Positions 43,172-51,836 of a stretch of DNA of 64,000 nucleotides are shown here, one piece after another. Both the position numbers and the translations under genes were made by a program. This DNA is from Archangium gephyra. Lineage in GTDB: Bacteria; Myxococcota; Myxococcia; Myxococcales; Myxococcaceae. Under the pieces are notes generated by a model that worked only from the letters and a program-made list of their open reading frames with translations, ran no database searches and was not told where the DNA came from. The stretch covers positions 6,472,501-6,536,500 of the forward strand of contig NZ_CP011509.1 of the NCBI RefSeq assembly GCF_001027285.1. Direction: 5' to 3'. Each line of letters starts with the position of its first letter. The stretch's first letter is position 1.

Positions 43172-44815
43172 ATGTTCAAGAAGCACCCGAGTCCTGCGGT
43201 GGGGGAGGGCGGCGGAACGCAGCTCGAGGCCCGGAGGCGGGGCCCGCCACCGTGGGCGCCGGCCGGGGCCCTCTGGCTCATCGTCCTCTTCCTTCACGCG
43301 GCATGCGCGACGCAGGGGCCTGCGGCGGGTGCGAGGGCAGGGGAAGGTGGCGCGGGGGAGGAGGCGGCGGAGAGCGAGGCGCGCGCGGCGCCAAGGGAGC
43401 TGCAGCCGGTGCTTGTTGTGTACACGGCCGAGGTGGAGGCGCGCGGCAGCACGCGGGTGGTAGCCGTCACGCGGGAGGAGTACCAGCGCGCGGTTGCGCA
43501 GCTGCTCCAGCACCACCAGGTGCACGGGACGCCCCAGGAGGCCGCCCAAGGGCTGCTGCAGGCCATGCCCGAGGAGGAGCTGCTCGCCGAGGTGTACCGC
43601 GACAGGGTCCTCACGCTGGTGCCTCTCACCGACAAGGGCTCGCTCGTCCCCGAGGCCGAGGCGGCGCTCAAAGAGAGGTACCTCCGCTGGTGTCAGCCGC
43701 GGGGCGGGGGTGACTGCCTTGGCCTCTTCACGGACGGGCCGTACCTGCGCACCGACGACAGGCGCACCCTGGCGCTCGCCCTGGCTTTCAGCGGGGTGCT
43801 GGACGAGACGCGAGCGGCCCTCGGGCGCGAACTCAGCCCGCAGGCACTGCTCTCCTCGCTGGTATGGGCCGCGGGCCTGTACCTGGCGCTCTGGCTGCTA
43901 CCGGAGCCGAGCACGAAGGCCGTGGCGGCCGCGCTGTCAGTGGTGCTGCTGGCCTGGCTGGGCGTGGACGCCCTGTGGGGCCTCATGGACGGGTGGGCCA
44001 GCATGGCGCACGCGGCGCACGAGGCCACCACCTTCGAGGAGCTGCGCGACGCCGGCGAGGCCTTCGGCAAGCGCATAGGCACGGACGCGGCCCGGGCCCT
44101 CATTCTCGCAGTGGCCACGCTCACCGGGCGGACGCTCGGAGAGATGGCCACGCACCTGCGCTCGATGCCAAGGTTCAACCAGGTGCAGGCGCAGTGGGCG
44201 GCCCAGGGCATGGAGGGCTCGGTGGCGGTGGCCATGGGGGAGGCGGCTGCGGTGGAAGTCGTGGTGGAGCAAAGCCGCGCCTTCGTCGTCCTCACCTCCC
44301 CGCAGGCGCCGGTTGCCATCAACGTCCTGGCGAGGAGTGGCAGCTCGGGTGCTGGTGGAGGGCACACGGGCACCGTTGCCATCCAGCACCGCGGTGGCAA
44401 CAAGCAGGTCATCCTCAGCAGCGGGGATCGGTGGCACCTCCCGCGAGGCAAGAGCTACAGGGACATTCCAGGGGAGGATCGGCTGGGCGACGAGCTGCAG
44501 GCGGCTGTGAAGGAGGAGTCATCGAGGTGGTCGCTGGCCGAGCTGACTGATGACGAAGTGGCAGCCGTTCAGAGGATGCGGGACCGCGGCCTGGAGCATC
44601 GCGCGAATCTGCTAGAGCGGCAGGCTCGCGGGCGGTGGGTCGAAAGACAGGTGGCCAACCGTTTCCCGCACCTATCGTGGAACCAGCGAGGCGTGGATGT
44701 CACCGGCCCTGGCGGCCAGAGCTACCACTACGAAATTCTGTCTGGTACGGAGTCGAACTTCGCGCTGCACGGGCGCCGGATGGCGAGCACCTTTTTCCGT
44801 ATGATCTACTTCTGA
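43172..44815 (+). CDS. SitA-like polymorphic toxin lipoprotein
   Basis: Lipoprotein of 547 aa that looks like the myxobacterial SitA toxins, which are passed between kin by outer-membrane exchange. A long (~30 aa) hydrophilic leader precedes the signal core and lipobox LFLHAAC. The middle holds a region that recurs in SitA5-type proteins: two hydrophobic stretches (LVWAAGLYLALWLLP and AALSVVLLAWLGVDALWGLM), then EATTFEELRDAGEAFGKRIG. The variable C-terminal domain (~430-547) ends in WNQRGVDVTGPGGQSYHYEI, then LSGTESNFALHGRRM, and resembles a nuclease-like tip, but lacks a canonical PD-(D/E)xK lysine. GGGGGAGG precedes ATG 43172; ATG 43148 is an alternative. The next gene should be its immunity protein. 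Confidence 0.75.
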   Translation: MFKKHPSPAVGEGGGTQLEARRRGPPPWAPAGALWLIVLFLHAACATQGPAAGARAGEGGAGEEAAESEARAAPRELQPVLVVYTAEVEARGSTRVVAVTREEYQRAVAQLLQHHQVHGTPQEAAQGLLQAMPEEELLAEVYRDRVLTLVPLTDKGSLVPEAEAALKERYLRWCQPRGGGDCLGLFTDGPYLRTDDRRTLALALAFSGVLDETRAALGRELSPQALLSSLVWAAGLYLALWLLPEPSTKAVAAALSVVLLAWLGVDALWGLMDGWASMAHAAHEATTFEELRDAGEAFGKRIGTDAARALILAVATLTGRTLGEMATHLRSMPRFNQVQAQWAAQGMEGSVAVAMGEAAAVEVVVEQSRAFVVLTSPQAPVAINVLARSGSSGAGGGHTGTVAIQHRGGNKQVILSSGDRWHLPRGKSYRDIPGEDRLGDELQAAVKEESSRWSLAELTDDEVAAVQRMRDRGLEHRANLLERQARGRWVERQVANRFPHLSWNQRGVDVTGPGGQSYHYEILSGTESNFALHGRRMASTFFRMIYF

Positions 44816-44822
44816 GGGCCGC

Positions 44823-45437
44823 GTGACTCCCAACATCCACTACGAGAATCGAGAGATTGAGGGCGAGCGCTTGGAGCTGACGGACAGGACGGCCATCTAT
44901 TGGCTCGGGCCAAACGTCACGCTCCGGGGCTGCACGCTGGTCACGAACATTTCGGCGAGGTGGCTTCATCTGGTGTCGGGAAACCTGATCGACTGCGTCA
45001 TCCAGGCGAAGAGCGAGCTGAAAACGCTGCCCTGGGCGCAGATGAAGTTGAAGGGCTGCCGATTCAAGGGCCGATTTACTGGCAACGACTTCGGGTTCCG
45101 CGACGACCTGGACGAGAGGCGGAAGCTCGGAGGCATTGAGGACTGCGACTTCTCTGAGGCCCGCCTCAACGGGTGCCGGTTCTTCAACTGCGACATGAAC
45201 ACCATTCGACTGCCGCGCTGGCCGTGCTTCACCTTCTTGGATGCGCGCCAGCACGCGGCGGAACTGGGCCGGCGTGAGTGGCCCGGCTCCTTCGGTTCAG
45301 TCATCAAAACGGTTTGCGAGCCGCCAAAGGGCACGGTCGCATCGGCCTGGCACGCGCCCACCGTCGCCGAGAAGATGGACACGACAGTCGAGCAGTTGCG
45401 CGCCGCCCTGGAGACGGCCCCAGGGATTTTCATGTAG
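44823..45437 (+). CDS. Presumed immunity protein for the SitA-like toxin (SitI-like)
   Basis: Cytosolic protein of 204 aa starting with GTG seven bases after the toxin stop. It has repeating turns such as LRGCTLVTN, LIDCVIQ, LKGCRFKG, IEDCDFSEARLNGCRFFNCD, which suggest a right-handed beta-helix or pentapeptide-repeat-like structure. Such proteins often mimic DNA or block nucleases. The tight coupling to a polymorphic toxin is the classic toxin-immunity arrangement. Lower GC, AT-rich spots and unusual codons indicate recent gain. Confidence 0.7.
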   Translation: MTPNIHYENREIEGERLELTDRTAIYWLGPNVTLRGCTLVTNISARWLHLVSGNLIDCVIQAKSELKTLPWAQMKLKGCRFKGRFTGNDFGFRDDLDERRKLGGIEDCDFSEARLNGCRFFNCDMNTIRLPRWPCFTFLDARQHAAELGRREWPGSFGSVIKTVCEPPKGTVASAWHAPTVAEKMDTTVEQLRAALETAPGIFM

Positions 45438-45471
45438 GGGGGGCCCCAACCCGCGCAGAGACGAAAGAAAA

Positions 45472-45493
45472 CCCCGGTTCGAGGAGCCCGGGG
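45472..45493. terminator. Weak hairpin after the immunity gene
   Basis: CCCCGG (45472-45477) pairs with CCGGGG (45488-45493); upstream AAAGAAAA gives a U-tail only for minus-strand transcripts. Position after the toxin-immunity pair fits a terminator. Confidence 0.35.
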
Positions 45494-45548
45494 CTGTCGT
45501 CGGCGGTGCGTCTAGGCTCTCGCTCTTCCTTCCGATTAATCTGCCGGG

Positions 45549-45971
45549 ATGCTCGACCTTCCCATTCGCCGGCTGATTCCGGTCCTCCTTCTCACGCTCA
45601 CCACCGCCGGCTGCGAGGCCGTGGAGGGCGACTGGTGCGACGACACCTTCACCGTCTGCGCGGAGTCCAACCAGACCTGCTACCTGTGCGACGACGCCGA
45701 CGACAGCCTGTGGCTCGAGGGGCGGTGCGCCACCTCGCACGATAACGCGCAGGCCTTCTGCGATGGCACCGGCACCACGGGCGGCGGTGGCTCGTGCGGC
45801 AACACCCCGTACAGCGGCCCCACCGGGGACCCGCAGTCCGACTCGTTCTGCAAGGCGGCCTACAACTACAAGTGCAGCGGCGACACGCAGCAGGTCCAGG
45901 CCAACTGCGCCATCTACCGCCAGATGCGGGAGGACAACCCGAACATGCCGAGCTGCCCCTATTGCCAGTGA
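45549..45971 (+). CDS. Cysteine-rich lipoprotein, unknown function
   Basis: Lipoprotein of 140 aa (lipobox TTAGC at residue ~22) with a dozen cysteines in the mature part: WCDDTFTVCAESNQTCYLCDD, a Gly/Thr-rich spacer, then SFCKAAYNYKCSG and MPSCPYC near the end. It is likely disulfide-bonded in the periplasm or outer surface. No family recognised. It follows the toxin-immunity pair by about 110 bases, and precedes the beta-helix gene. Confidence 0.7.
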   Translation: MLDLPIRRLIPVLLLTLTTAGCEAVEGDWCDDTFTVCAESNQTCYLCDDADDSLWLEGRCATSHDNAQAFCDGTGTTGGGGSCGNTPYSGPTGDPQSDSFCKAAYNYKCSGDTQQVQANCAIYRQMREDNPNMPSCPYCQ

Positions 45972-46054
45972 GGACGCGGCTGTCGCCGAGGGCGTGACGT
46001 TGGCGCTCACCGTACTCCGCCAATCCCAGCGGGCATCGGGTAGCTTCGCCGGTC

Positions 46055-47470
46055 ATGCGAATGATCTCCCTTGCCCTGCTCCTCCTGCCGCTGCACGCCG
46101 TGGCCGCGGTGAAGAACGTCTCGACGGTTGCCCAGTTGCAGTCCGCGCTCGCCTCGGCGCAAGCGGGCGATGAAATCGTCCTCGCGGATGGCACGTACGC
46201 GGTGAACGTCAACCTGAGCTGCGCGGCGGAGGGCACCGTCACCCAGCCCATCACCGTGCGCGCCGCGAACCGGTACGCCGCGCGCATCCAGTTCAACGCG
46301 CTCGAGGGCTTCAAGGTGTCGGGCCGATACTGGACCTTCGACGGCCTGGCCATCGAGGGCGTCTGCCCCCAGGACGACAACTGCGAGCACGCGTTCCATG
46401 TCACGGGCCACGCGGAAGGCTTCGTGCTGCGCAACAGCCGCCTCCGCGACTTCAACGCGCAGATCAAGGTGAACGCGGCGAAGAACGGCAGTGGCGTCTA
46501 TGAGATGCCCCACCGGGGCCTCGTGGAACGCAACGAGTTCTACGATACACACGCGCGCGCGACGTCCAACCCCGTCACCAAGATCAACATCGACACCGGT
46601 GACGACTGGGTGGTCCGCGACAACGACGTGCACGACTTCTCCAAGGTGGGCGGCATCTCCTACGGCGCCTTCATGAAGAGCGGCGGCAAGCGGGGCATCT
46701 TCGAGCGCAACCGCGTCCTCTGCGTGAAGGACTCCCCGAGTGGAGACACGCGCATCGGCCTGTCCTTCGGCGGTGGAGGAACGGGCAATGCGTACTGTGC
46801 GCCCGCCTTCGATGAGCGCGTCCCCTGCGACCCCGAGCACACGGACGGAGTCATGCGCAACAACGTCATCATCAACTGCTCGGACGTGGGCATCTACCTG
46901 AACAAGGCGGCCAACACGAAGGTGCTGTTCAACACGATCATCTCCACCCTCGGCGTGCACTTCCGCTTCGCCTCCACCACCGGAGAGGCCCACGGCAACG
47001 TGTTGTCCTCGGATATTCGCGCTCGCGACAGCGGCAGCTTCAATAACGGCACGAACCAGATGAACGTGGCCACGGGCACCTGGACCACCTGGTACCAGGC
47101 GCCCCTGAGCGGAGACTTGCGACTCAAGGGCAATGTGTCGCAGCTCATCGGAGCCGCCGCGGCGCGGCCCGCGGTGACGGACGACTTCTGTGCCCGCCCT
47201 CGTCCCTCGGCAGGGGCCTATACCCTTGGCGCGCTCGAGCACTCGCTGGGGGACTGCAGCGTGGGAACCGGCACGGACGCGGGAACGGTCTCGGATGGGG
47301 GGACCGGCGAGGGTCAGCCCGACGCCGGCACCAGCCCGGACCCCCTCCCGGGAACTGGCGACGGGGAGGGGCAGGGCTGCGGGGGCTGCAATGCCAGCCC
47401 GGGCCTCCTGGCGGGGTTCCTGCTCATCCTGTTGCCGCTGTATGCCGGATCACGCCGTCGCTGGCGGTGA
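46055..47470 (+). CDS. Secreted right-handed beta-helix protein with MYXO-CTERM anchor
   Basis: Surface protein of 471 aa. The signal peptide ends at LHAVAA. The body (~20-390) has the parallel beta-helix opening of polysaccharide lyase family 6 (chondroitinase B/alginate lyase-like): STVAQLQSALASAQAGDEIV, LADGTYAVN, then RNSRLRDF and ERNEFYDTHA rungs. A Gly/Asp/Thr linker leads to GCGGCNASPGLLAGFLLILL and RRRWR: a MYXO-CTERM sorting tail (Cys-containing motif, helix, basic end), processed by myxosortase for outer-surface display. It probably degrades or binds polysaccharides. Confidence 0.88.
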   Translation: MRMISLALLLLPLHAVAAVKNVSTVAQLQSALASAQAGDEIVLADGTYAVNVNLSCAAEGTVTQPITVRAANRYAARIQFNALEGFKVSGRYWTFDGLAIEGVCPQDDNCEHAFHVTGHAEGFVLRNSRLRDFNAQIKVNAAKNGSGVYEMPHRGLVERNEFYDTHARATSNPVTKINIDTGDDWVVRDNDVHDFSKVGGISYGAFMKSGGKRGIFERNRVLCVKDSPSGDTRIGLSFGGGGTGNAYCAPAFDERVPCDPEHTDGVMRNNVIINCSDVGIYLNKAANTKVLFNTIISTLGVHFRFASTTGEAHGNVLSSDIRARDSGSFNNGTNQMNVATGTWTTWYQAPLSGDLRLKGNVSQLIGAAAARPAVTDDFCARPRPSAGAYTLGALEHSLGDCSVGTGTDAGTVSDGGTGEGQPDAGTSPDPLPGTGDGEGQGCGGCNASPGLLAGFLLILLPLYAGSRRRWR

Positions 47471-47506
47471 GCGCAAACCCGAGGAGCCCCCCGCGGTTGA
47501 TTCGTG

Positions 47507-48061
47507 TCAGGCCCGGGCGAGCTCCGCCTCGAGGGCCTGGAGCAGCGCGGGGTCATCCGGAGCCGTGTCCGGAGAGAAGCGCGCCACCACGTCGCCCTGG
47601 CGGTTGATGAGGAACTTCTCGAAGTTCCAGAGGATGTCGTTGGGCTTCTGCTGCTTCATGCCGTACTGCTCCAGGCGGGCGCGCAGGGTGCTGTTGGCGG
47701 GAAAGCGCGCCTCGGGGAGGGTCTCCGTCAGGTGCTGGTAGAGCGGGTGCTGGCCTTCTCCCTTGACGACGAGCTTCGAGAACATGGGGAAGTCGATCCC
47801 GAACTTGGAGCGGCAGAACTCCTGGATCTCCGCGTTGGTGCCCGGCTCCTGGGCGCCAAACTCATTGGCGGGAAAGCCCATCACCACCAGCCCCCGGGCC
47901 TGGTGGTTCTTGTAGAGCTTCTCCAGGCCCTCGTACTGGGGCGTCAGGCCGCACTGCGAGGCCACGTTGACCACCAGGAGCACTTTGCCCTTGAAGGCGG
48001 CCAGCGAGGTCTTGGTTCCGTCGATGCGCTCGAGCGGCAGGTTCGCGATCTTCTCGTTCAT
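47507..48061 (-). CDS. Glutathione peroxidase-family protein (BtuE-like)
   Basis: Thiol peroxidase of 184 aa with full family signatures: VNVASQCGLTPQY holds the peroxidatic Cys (Cys residue ~37), GFPANEFGAQEPG the active-site Gln-equivalent region, and WNFEKFLINR the Trp/Asn partner. Most bacterial members use thioredoxin rather than glutathione to reduce lipid or hydrogen peroxides. Single gene, cytosolic. Confidence 0.94.
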   Translation of the reverse strand: MNEKIANLPLERIDGTKTSLAAFKGKVLLVVNVASQCGLTPQYEGLEKLYKNHQARGLVVMGFPANEFGAQEPGTNAEIQEFCRSKFGIDFPMFSKLVVKGEGQHPLYQHLTETLPEARFPANSTLRARLEQYGMKQQKPNDILWNFEKFLINRQGDVVARFSPDTAPDDPALLQALEAELARA

Positions 48062-48127
48062 GGAGGTTCGTCCCTTGGGTGAGGGGACGGAGCATAGGAC
48101 GAATGCGCGAGGAGGGCGCCCGGACTC

Positions 48128-49417
48128 TCATCCCCACTCCGGGCAATGCTGAGACAGCAGGGTGACGAGCCGGTCCGCGTCCTCCTCATCGAGGGGCCCG
48201 AGGCGGAACTGGCGCCCATCCACCAGCCTCACCTTCACCTTCCTCCTGGAGAGACGGCGGACGCCACCAGGGCGGATGGCCTGGAGGGGGATGTGGATGG
48301 GTGCTCTCCAGGGCGGACGCCAGACCAGCCGCTTTTCGGTGAGCCAGTACCGCCCGGAGAAACGGCCGTGGAGCTCGAGGTAGAGGAGCTCCGGCAGGCA
48401 GAGCAGCATCGCGAACAACTTCACCGGGATGGACCACACCTTCCTGGCTGGCCACTGGCTCACCCGGGCGGCGAACCGTTCTGCCTCCGCGTCATCGCGG
48501 AGCACGAGCTGGTTGTGCCCCTCCACCCAACGCATCCTCACGGGGAGGCGGAGCTGATGGCGGATGTAGACGGCGAAGAGGTGGCGGCCGATGGGCTCGC
48601 TCCACCTGGGGGGCCGCCAGCTCAGGGGCTTCCCGCCGAGGAACACCCGATGCGCCTGGAGCCGGAGCAGGTGGGAGATATTCAGCAGGCCGTACCAGCC
48701 GAGCATGTGCATCGACATCATGATGAGAACCATGCGCAGTGGGAATCCGCTGGACTGGAAGCCGCCGTGAAGGAAGCCATCGGAGATGATGGAGAAGCCG
48801 ATGAATTGGATGCCGGCGAAGACGCCGAGCACCAGCAGGAGCCGTGGCAGCTCGAACATCGGGAGGACGGCGCCCTGGTGCAGCACCTGCTCCTCCTCGG
48901 AGACGGGGGCGGCAATCGTCTGTGTCAGGCGCTGGTCGATGAAGGCGAGACCCTCCACGAGGTGGGGCTTCCAGTACGCGGGGCCGTTGAAATGCTTGCG
49001 TGGAAGTGCTTCCAGCCTGGACCGGAGCCGCTCCACCTTCCGGGCGAGCCCCAGGGCCGGCTCCGTATCGGGCCACTCCTCGCTCCGGGCCCGCTGGTGG
49101 AGGCGGGCCAGCGCCTCGACGATTCGAGGCTCCTGGCACACCAGGACCCGCAGGGTGTCCAACCGCCGCAGCGTCTTCTGCTGCCACCGCCTTCCGCGCA
49201 GGGCCTTCTCCAAGAGGGCGTAGCGCGCGTGAGCCGTCTCCAATGTCTCGATTCCGCCTTCGAGCTGACGGCGGATGTCCATGGACACGTGGGAGGGACG
49301 AAGGCGCAGTTCCCTCGCGTGCCGGATCTCCCGGAGCGGAGGGATGTCTCTCCGCGGCCTGGCCGCCTCCCGGCCCGCTCTCCCCGGGACGTCAGGTAGG
49401 GTCCCCTGCATCCTCAT
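48128..49417 (-). CDS. Membrane protein with PH-like C-terminal region, unknown function
   Basis: Protein of 429 aa. Helical N-terminal half (~45-180, RQLEGGIETLETAHARYALL) is followed by two hydrophobic segments (~215-240 and ~250-275: VLIMMSMHMLGWYGLLNIS), a cytosolic stretch, another hydrophobic segment and a C-terminal beta domain (ARPIRPGG-like RRKVKVRLVDGRQFRLGPL) of bacterial PH type. No family is certain. The N-terminus is uncertain; ATG 49411 or 49282 are alternatives. Convergent with no neighbour of known function. Confidence 0.6.
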   Translation of the reverse strand: MRMQGTLPDVPGRAGREAARPRRDIPPLREIRHARELRLRPSHVSMDIRRQLEGGIETLETAHARYALLEKALRGRRWQQKTLRRLDTLRVLVCQEPRIVEALARLHQRARSEEWPDTEPALGLARKVERLRSRLEALPRKHFNGPAYWKPHLVEGLAFIDQRLTQTIAAPVSEEEQVLHQGAVLPMFELPRLLLVLGVFAGIQFIGFSIISDGFLHGGFQSSGFPLRMVLIMMSMHMLGWYGLLNISHLLRLQAHRVFLGGKPLSWRPPRWSEPIGRHLFAVYIRHQLRLPVRMRWVEGHNQLVLRDDAEAERFAARVSQWPARKVWSIPVKLFAMLLCLPELLYLELHGRFSGRYWLTEKRLVWRPPWRAPIHIPLQAIRPGGVRRLSRRKVKVRLVDGRQFRLGPLDEEDADRLVTLLSQHCPEWG

Positions 49418-49573
49418 GAGGAAGAAGGTGGGGCAGGGGGACGGCTCCGGGGAGTACCGTGCGAGCCCGTACCCGGGCAGGCATGCACGAGGGTTCGTTG
49501 TCCGACCGTGCGCTCGTCCTGGAGGGTGATTCACATTTCCGCCGGTGCCCCTCCATTCGGAGAGGAGGACACC

Positions 49574-49978
49574 ATGAAGCATGTCGAGCTGGAACTCGAG
49601 ACGCCGTACCAGGTAACGCCGCTTCCGCTCTCGAACGGGCAGGCGGTCCACCGCATCGCGATCTCCGCCAGGGCGGGCGCGGTGCAGGTGTCGCTGGACC
49701 CGAACATCTGTCAGCTCGATCCCTTCGGCGACACCACCGCATGCACGAGGATCGCCATTCGCGTGTTCGAGGCGAAGCTCTCGCTGCTCGAGGAGCGCGA
49801 TGGCAAGCGGCTGTTCGCACTCGAGCCGAGGAGCGCCGAGGAGCCCGCGCTGCGGCTCGTGCTGCATCCGGCGAGGAAAGGCCCCGCCGCGTCGGCCCGC
49901 CTGCTCGTGCTCGACGCGGCGGGCGCCATCAAGGCCGTGGTCGCGCTCGAGCAGGTCCCGAGCACGACCCAGGGATGA
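49574..49978 (+). CDS. Small beta-rich protein of unknown function
   Basis: Protein of 134 aa starting MKHVELELETPYQVTPLPLS after a GGAGG site at ideal spacing. Alternating strands (VHRIAISARAGAVQVSLDPN, ALRLVLHPARKGPAASA) suggest a beta-sandwich. No signal peptide or known motif. It is convergent with the polysaccharide deacetylase gene, nine bases apart. Confidence 0.65.
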   Translation: MKHVELELETPYQVTPLPLSNGQAVHRIAISARAGAVQVSLDPNICQLDPFGDTTACTRIAIRVFEAKLSLLEERDGKRLFALEPRSAEEPALRLVLHPARKGPAASARLLVLDAAGAIKAVVALEQVPSTTQG

Positions 49979-49987
49979 CCGCGAGTC

Positions 49988-51679
49988 TCAGGGGAGCAGT
50001 TGCAGGTCGTCGATGTAGAGCGTGCCCTGATCGATGCCCGACTGGTCCTGGATGTAGACCTCGCGGAGCGTACCGCCACTCACCGCGAGCGTGCTGAGCG
50101 GGAGGACGATCTTCTGCCAGGTGCCCGGCTGGATGGCGTGGCCCAGCGCCTGGTCCAGGCGGATCTCCCCGAGGAAGCTCGAGCCGTTGCTGAGGATGAG
50201 TCGCGCGATCTGCCCGCCCGAGGTGCCACCGTGCACCCACATCGAGAGGGTCTTGTAGCGGTTCAGGTCCACGCCCGCGCTGGTGTGGAAGTAGAGGGCC
50301 GACCAGCTGTCCAACTCGACGGAGAGGGCGGACGTGCCCGAGTGGACGATGCCGCTCGAGGAGAGGTTGTGCGTGGCCCAGCTCCAGTCATCGATGCCGG
50401 CGCCGAGGCCATCCGCGTAGAGGGAGAAGGCAGGCGTCGGCGGAGGCGGCGGGGTCGTGCCGGCCTTCAGCAGCCGGATGTCGTCGAAGTACACGGTGGC
50501 CTGATCCGCGCCCGTCGCGTCCTGGAGGTAGATGTCGCGCACGGTGCCGGTGGACAGGCCCACGGTGCTCAGCGGAACGACGACCTGCTGCCAGGTGCCC
50601 GCCAGGATGGGATGGCCCAGTACCGCGTCCAGCCGCACCGAGCCGAGCAGCTGCGAGCCGTCGTAGAACGCCAGCCGCACGCCCTGGCCACCCGTGGTGC
50701 CACCGTTCACCCACAGCTCGAGGGCCGAGAACTGGTTCGCGGCGAGGCCCGTGTTGTGGTGCAGGAAGAGGGCGTTCCAGCCATCGAGCTCGGCGGAGAT
50801 GGACGTCAGGCCGCTGTGCACCACGGTGCGGTCGGCGAGGCTGTGCGTGGCATAGCTCCAGTCCGCGAAGCCATCGCCCGTGGCGTCGTCATAGACGGTC
50901 GCGTTGCCGGAGGTGTCCCCCGTCAGTCCATCCATCAGCGCCACGCCCTGCGCGACGGTGACGGGCTGGAGGTTCTTCGTCTGGAGGTAGTCGAGGATGG
51001 CCTCGAAGTTCGCCTGGTTGATCTCCGTCTCCTGGGTGGGCGTGCCGCTCACGAACTGGTGGAAGGTGAGGATGATCCAGCTGCCATCGGCGGCGGCGCT
51101 GTCGATCCACCCGCGCACGGTGTTCACGGTGACGGCGCTGTTCACGTCGTAGGCGCGGAGCTGGAGGATGTTCGAGTCCTTGAAGTTCTGCCCGCCATTC
51201 ACCGTGCGGTGGCTGCCGTAATACTTCTGGACGGTGCTCAGCACGCTCGCGTTGTAGGCGCCGTAGGGCGAGGCGAACGAGGGCACCGCCGTCAGGCCGA
51301 ACTGCGTCTTCAGCCACGCCTGCGAGTCGCGCAGCTCGGTCTCCACCTCCGTGGCGGACAGGGTGGTGAGATTCCGGTGCGTCATCGTGTGGGCGCCGAT
51401 CTCGTTGCCCTCGGCGATGATCGTCTGGATCTGCGGCACCGTCATGTAGCCGATCCACCCGTTGCGGATGCCCTCGGTGACGAGGAAGTAGGTGGCGGGG
51501 ATGCCACGCGCGTTGAGCGCCGGGCGCGCGCCCGTGAATTGCGACGGCCAGCCGTCATCCAGCGTGATGCTCACCATGCCCCGCTGGAACGGCGTCGAGC
51601 CCCACGCGGGCCCCGCTCCCACCAGCAATGCCACCACGAGCCCGCACAGCACTCGATGCAACCCAGTCAATCCGCCCAT
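49988..51679 (-). CDS. Secreted polysaccharide deacetylase with two C-terminal carbohydrate-binding-like domains
   Basis: Exported enzyme of 563 aa. After the signal peptide (…LVVALLVGAGPAWGS) comes a CE4 NodB domain: MVSITLDDGWPSQ (catalytic Asp-Asp), IGAHTMTHRNL (metal-binding His pair), FASPYGAYNASV, and late ILTFHQFVSG. Two repeats of about 140 residues follow, each beginning like SLYADGL…WSYATH/SWATH and ending VYFDDIRLL/LYIDDLQLL, resembling CBM-like jelly rolls; a Pro-rich hinge lies between. It likely deacetylates chitin, peptidoglycan or its own matrix polymer. Confidence 0.9.
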   Translation of the reverse strand: MGGLTGLHRVLCGLVVALLVGAGPAWGSTPFQRGMVSITLDDGWPSQFTGARPALNARGIPATYFLVTEGIRNGWIGYMTVPQIQTIIAEGNEIGAHTMTHRNLTTLSATEVETELRDSQAWLKTQFGLTAVPSFASPYGAYNASVLSTVQKYYGSHRTVNGGQNFKDSNILQLRAYDVNSAVTVNTVRGWIDSAAADGSWIILTFHQFVSGTPTQETEINQANFEAILDYLQTKNLQPVTVAQGVALMDGLTGDTSGNATVYDDATGDGFADWSYATHSLADRTVVHSGLTSISAELDGWNALFLHHNTGLAANQFSALELWVNGGTTGGQGVRLAFYDGSQLLGSVRLDAVLGHPILAGTWQQVVVPLSTVGLSTGTVRDIYLQDATGADQATVYFDDIRLLKAGTTPPPPPTPAFSLYADGLGAGIDDWSWATHNLSSSGIVHSGTSALSVELDSWSALYFHTSAGVDLNRYKTLSMWVHGGTSGGQIARLILSNGSSFLGEIRLDQALGHAIQPGTWQKIVLPLSTLAVSGGTLREVYIQDQSGIDQGTLYIDDLQLLP

Positions 51680-51836
51680 ATGCACCTCAAGTGATGGACC
51701 CCCCCTGGTCCGAACGGCGGCCATCATTAGAGAGCGCAATGGAAAAGCAATGAGTGAATACCACTATCTCCCGGATTTTTCGGAGTGGGTGGTGTTTGGC
51801 GTTGACCCCCGCACCGCGGCAACGCAGGGTTCGCGA

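Noticed and set aside
48146..49399. Plus-strand frame over the membrane-protein gene
   Set aside because: Shadow frame rich in Glu/Pro/Gly/His without domains; the minus-strand frame has clear hydrophobic segments.
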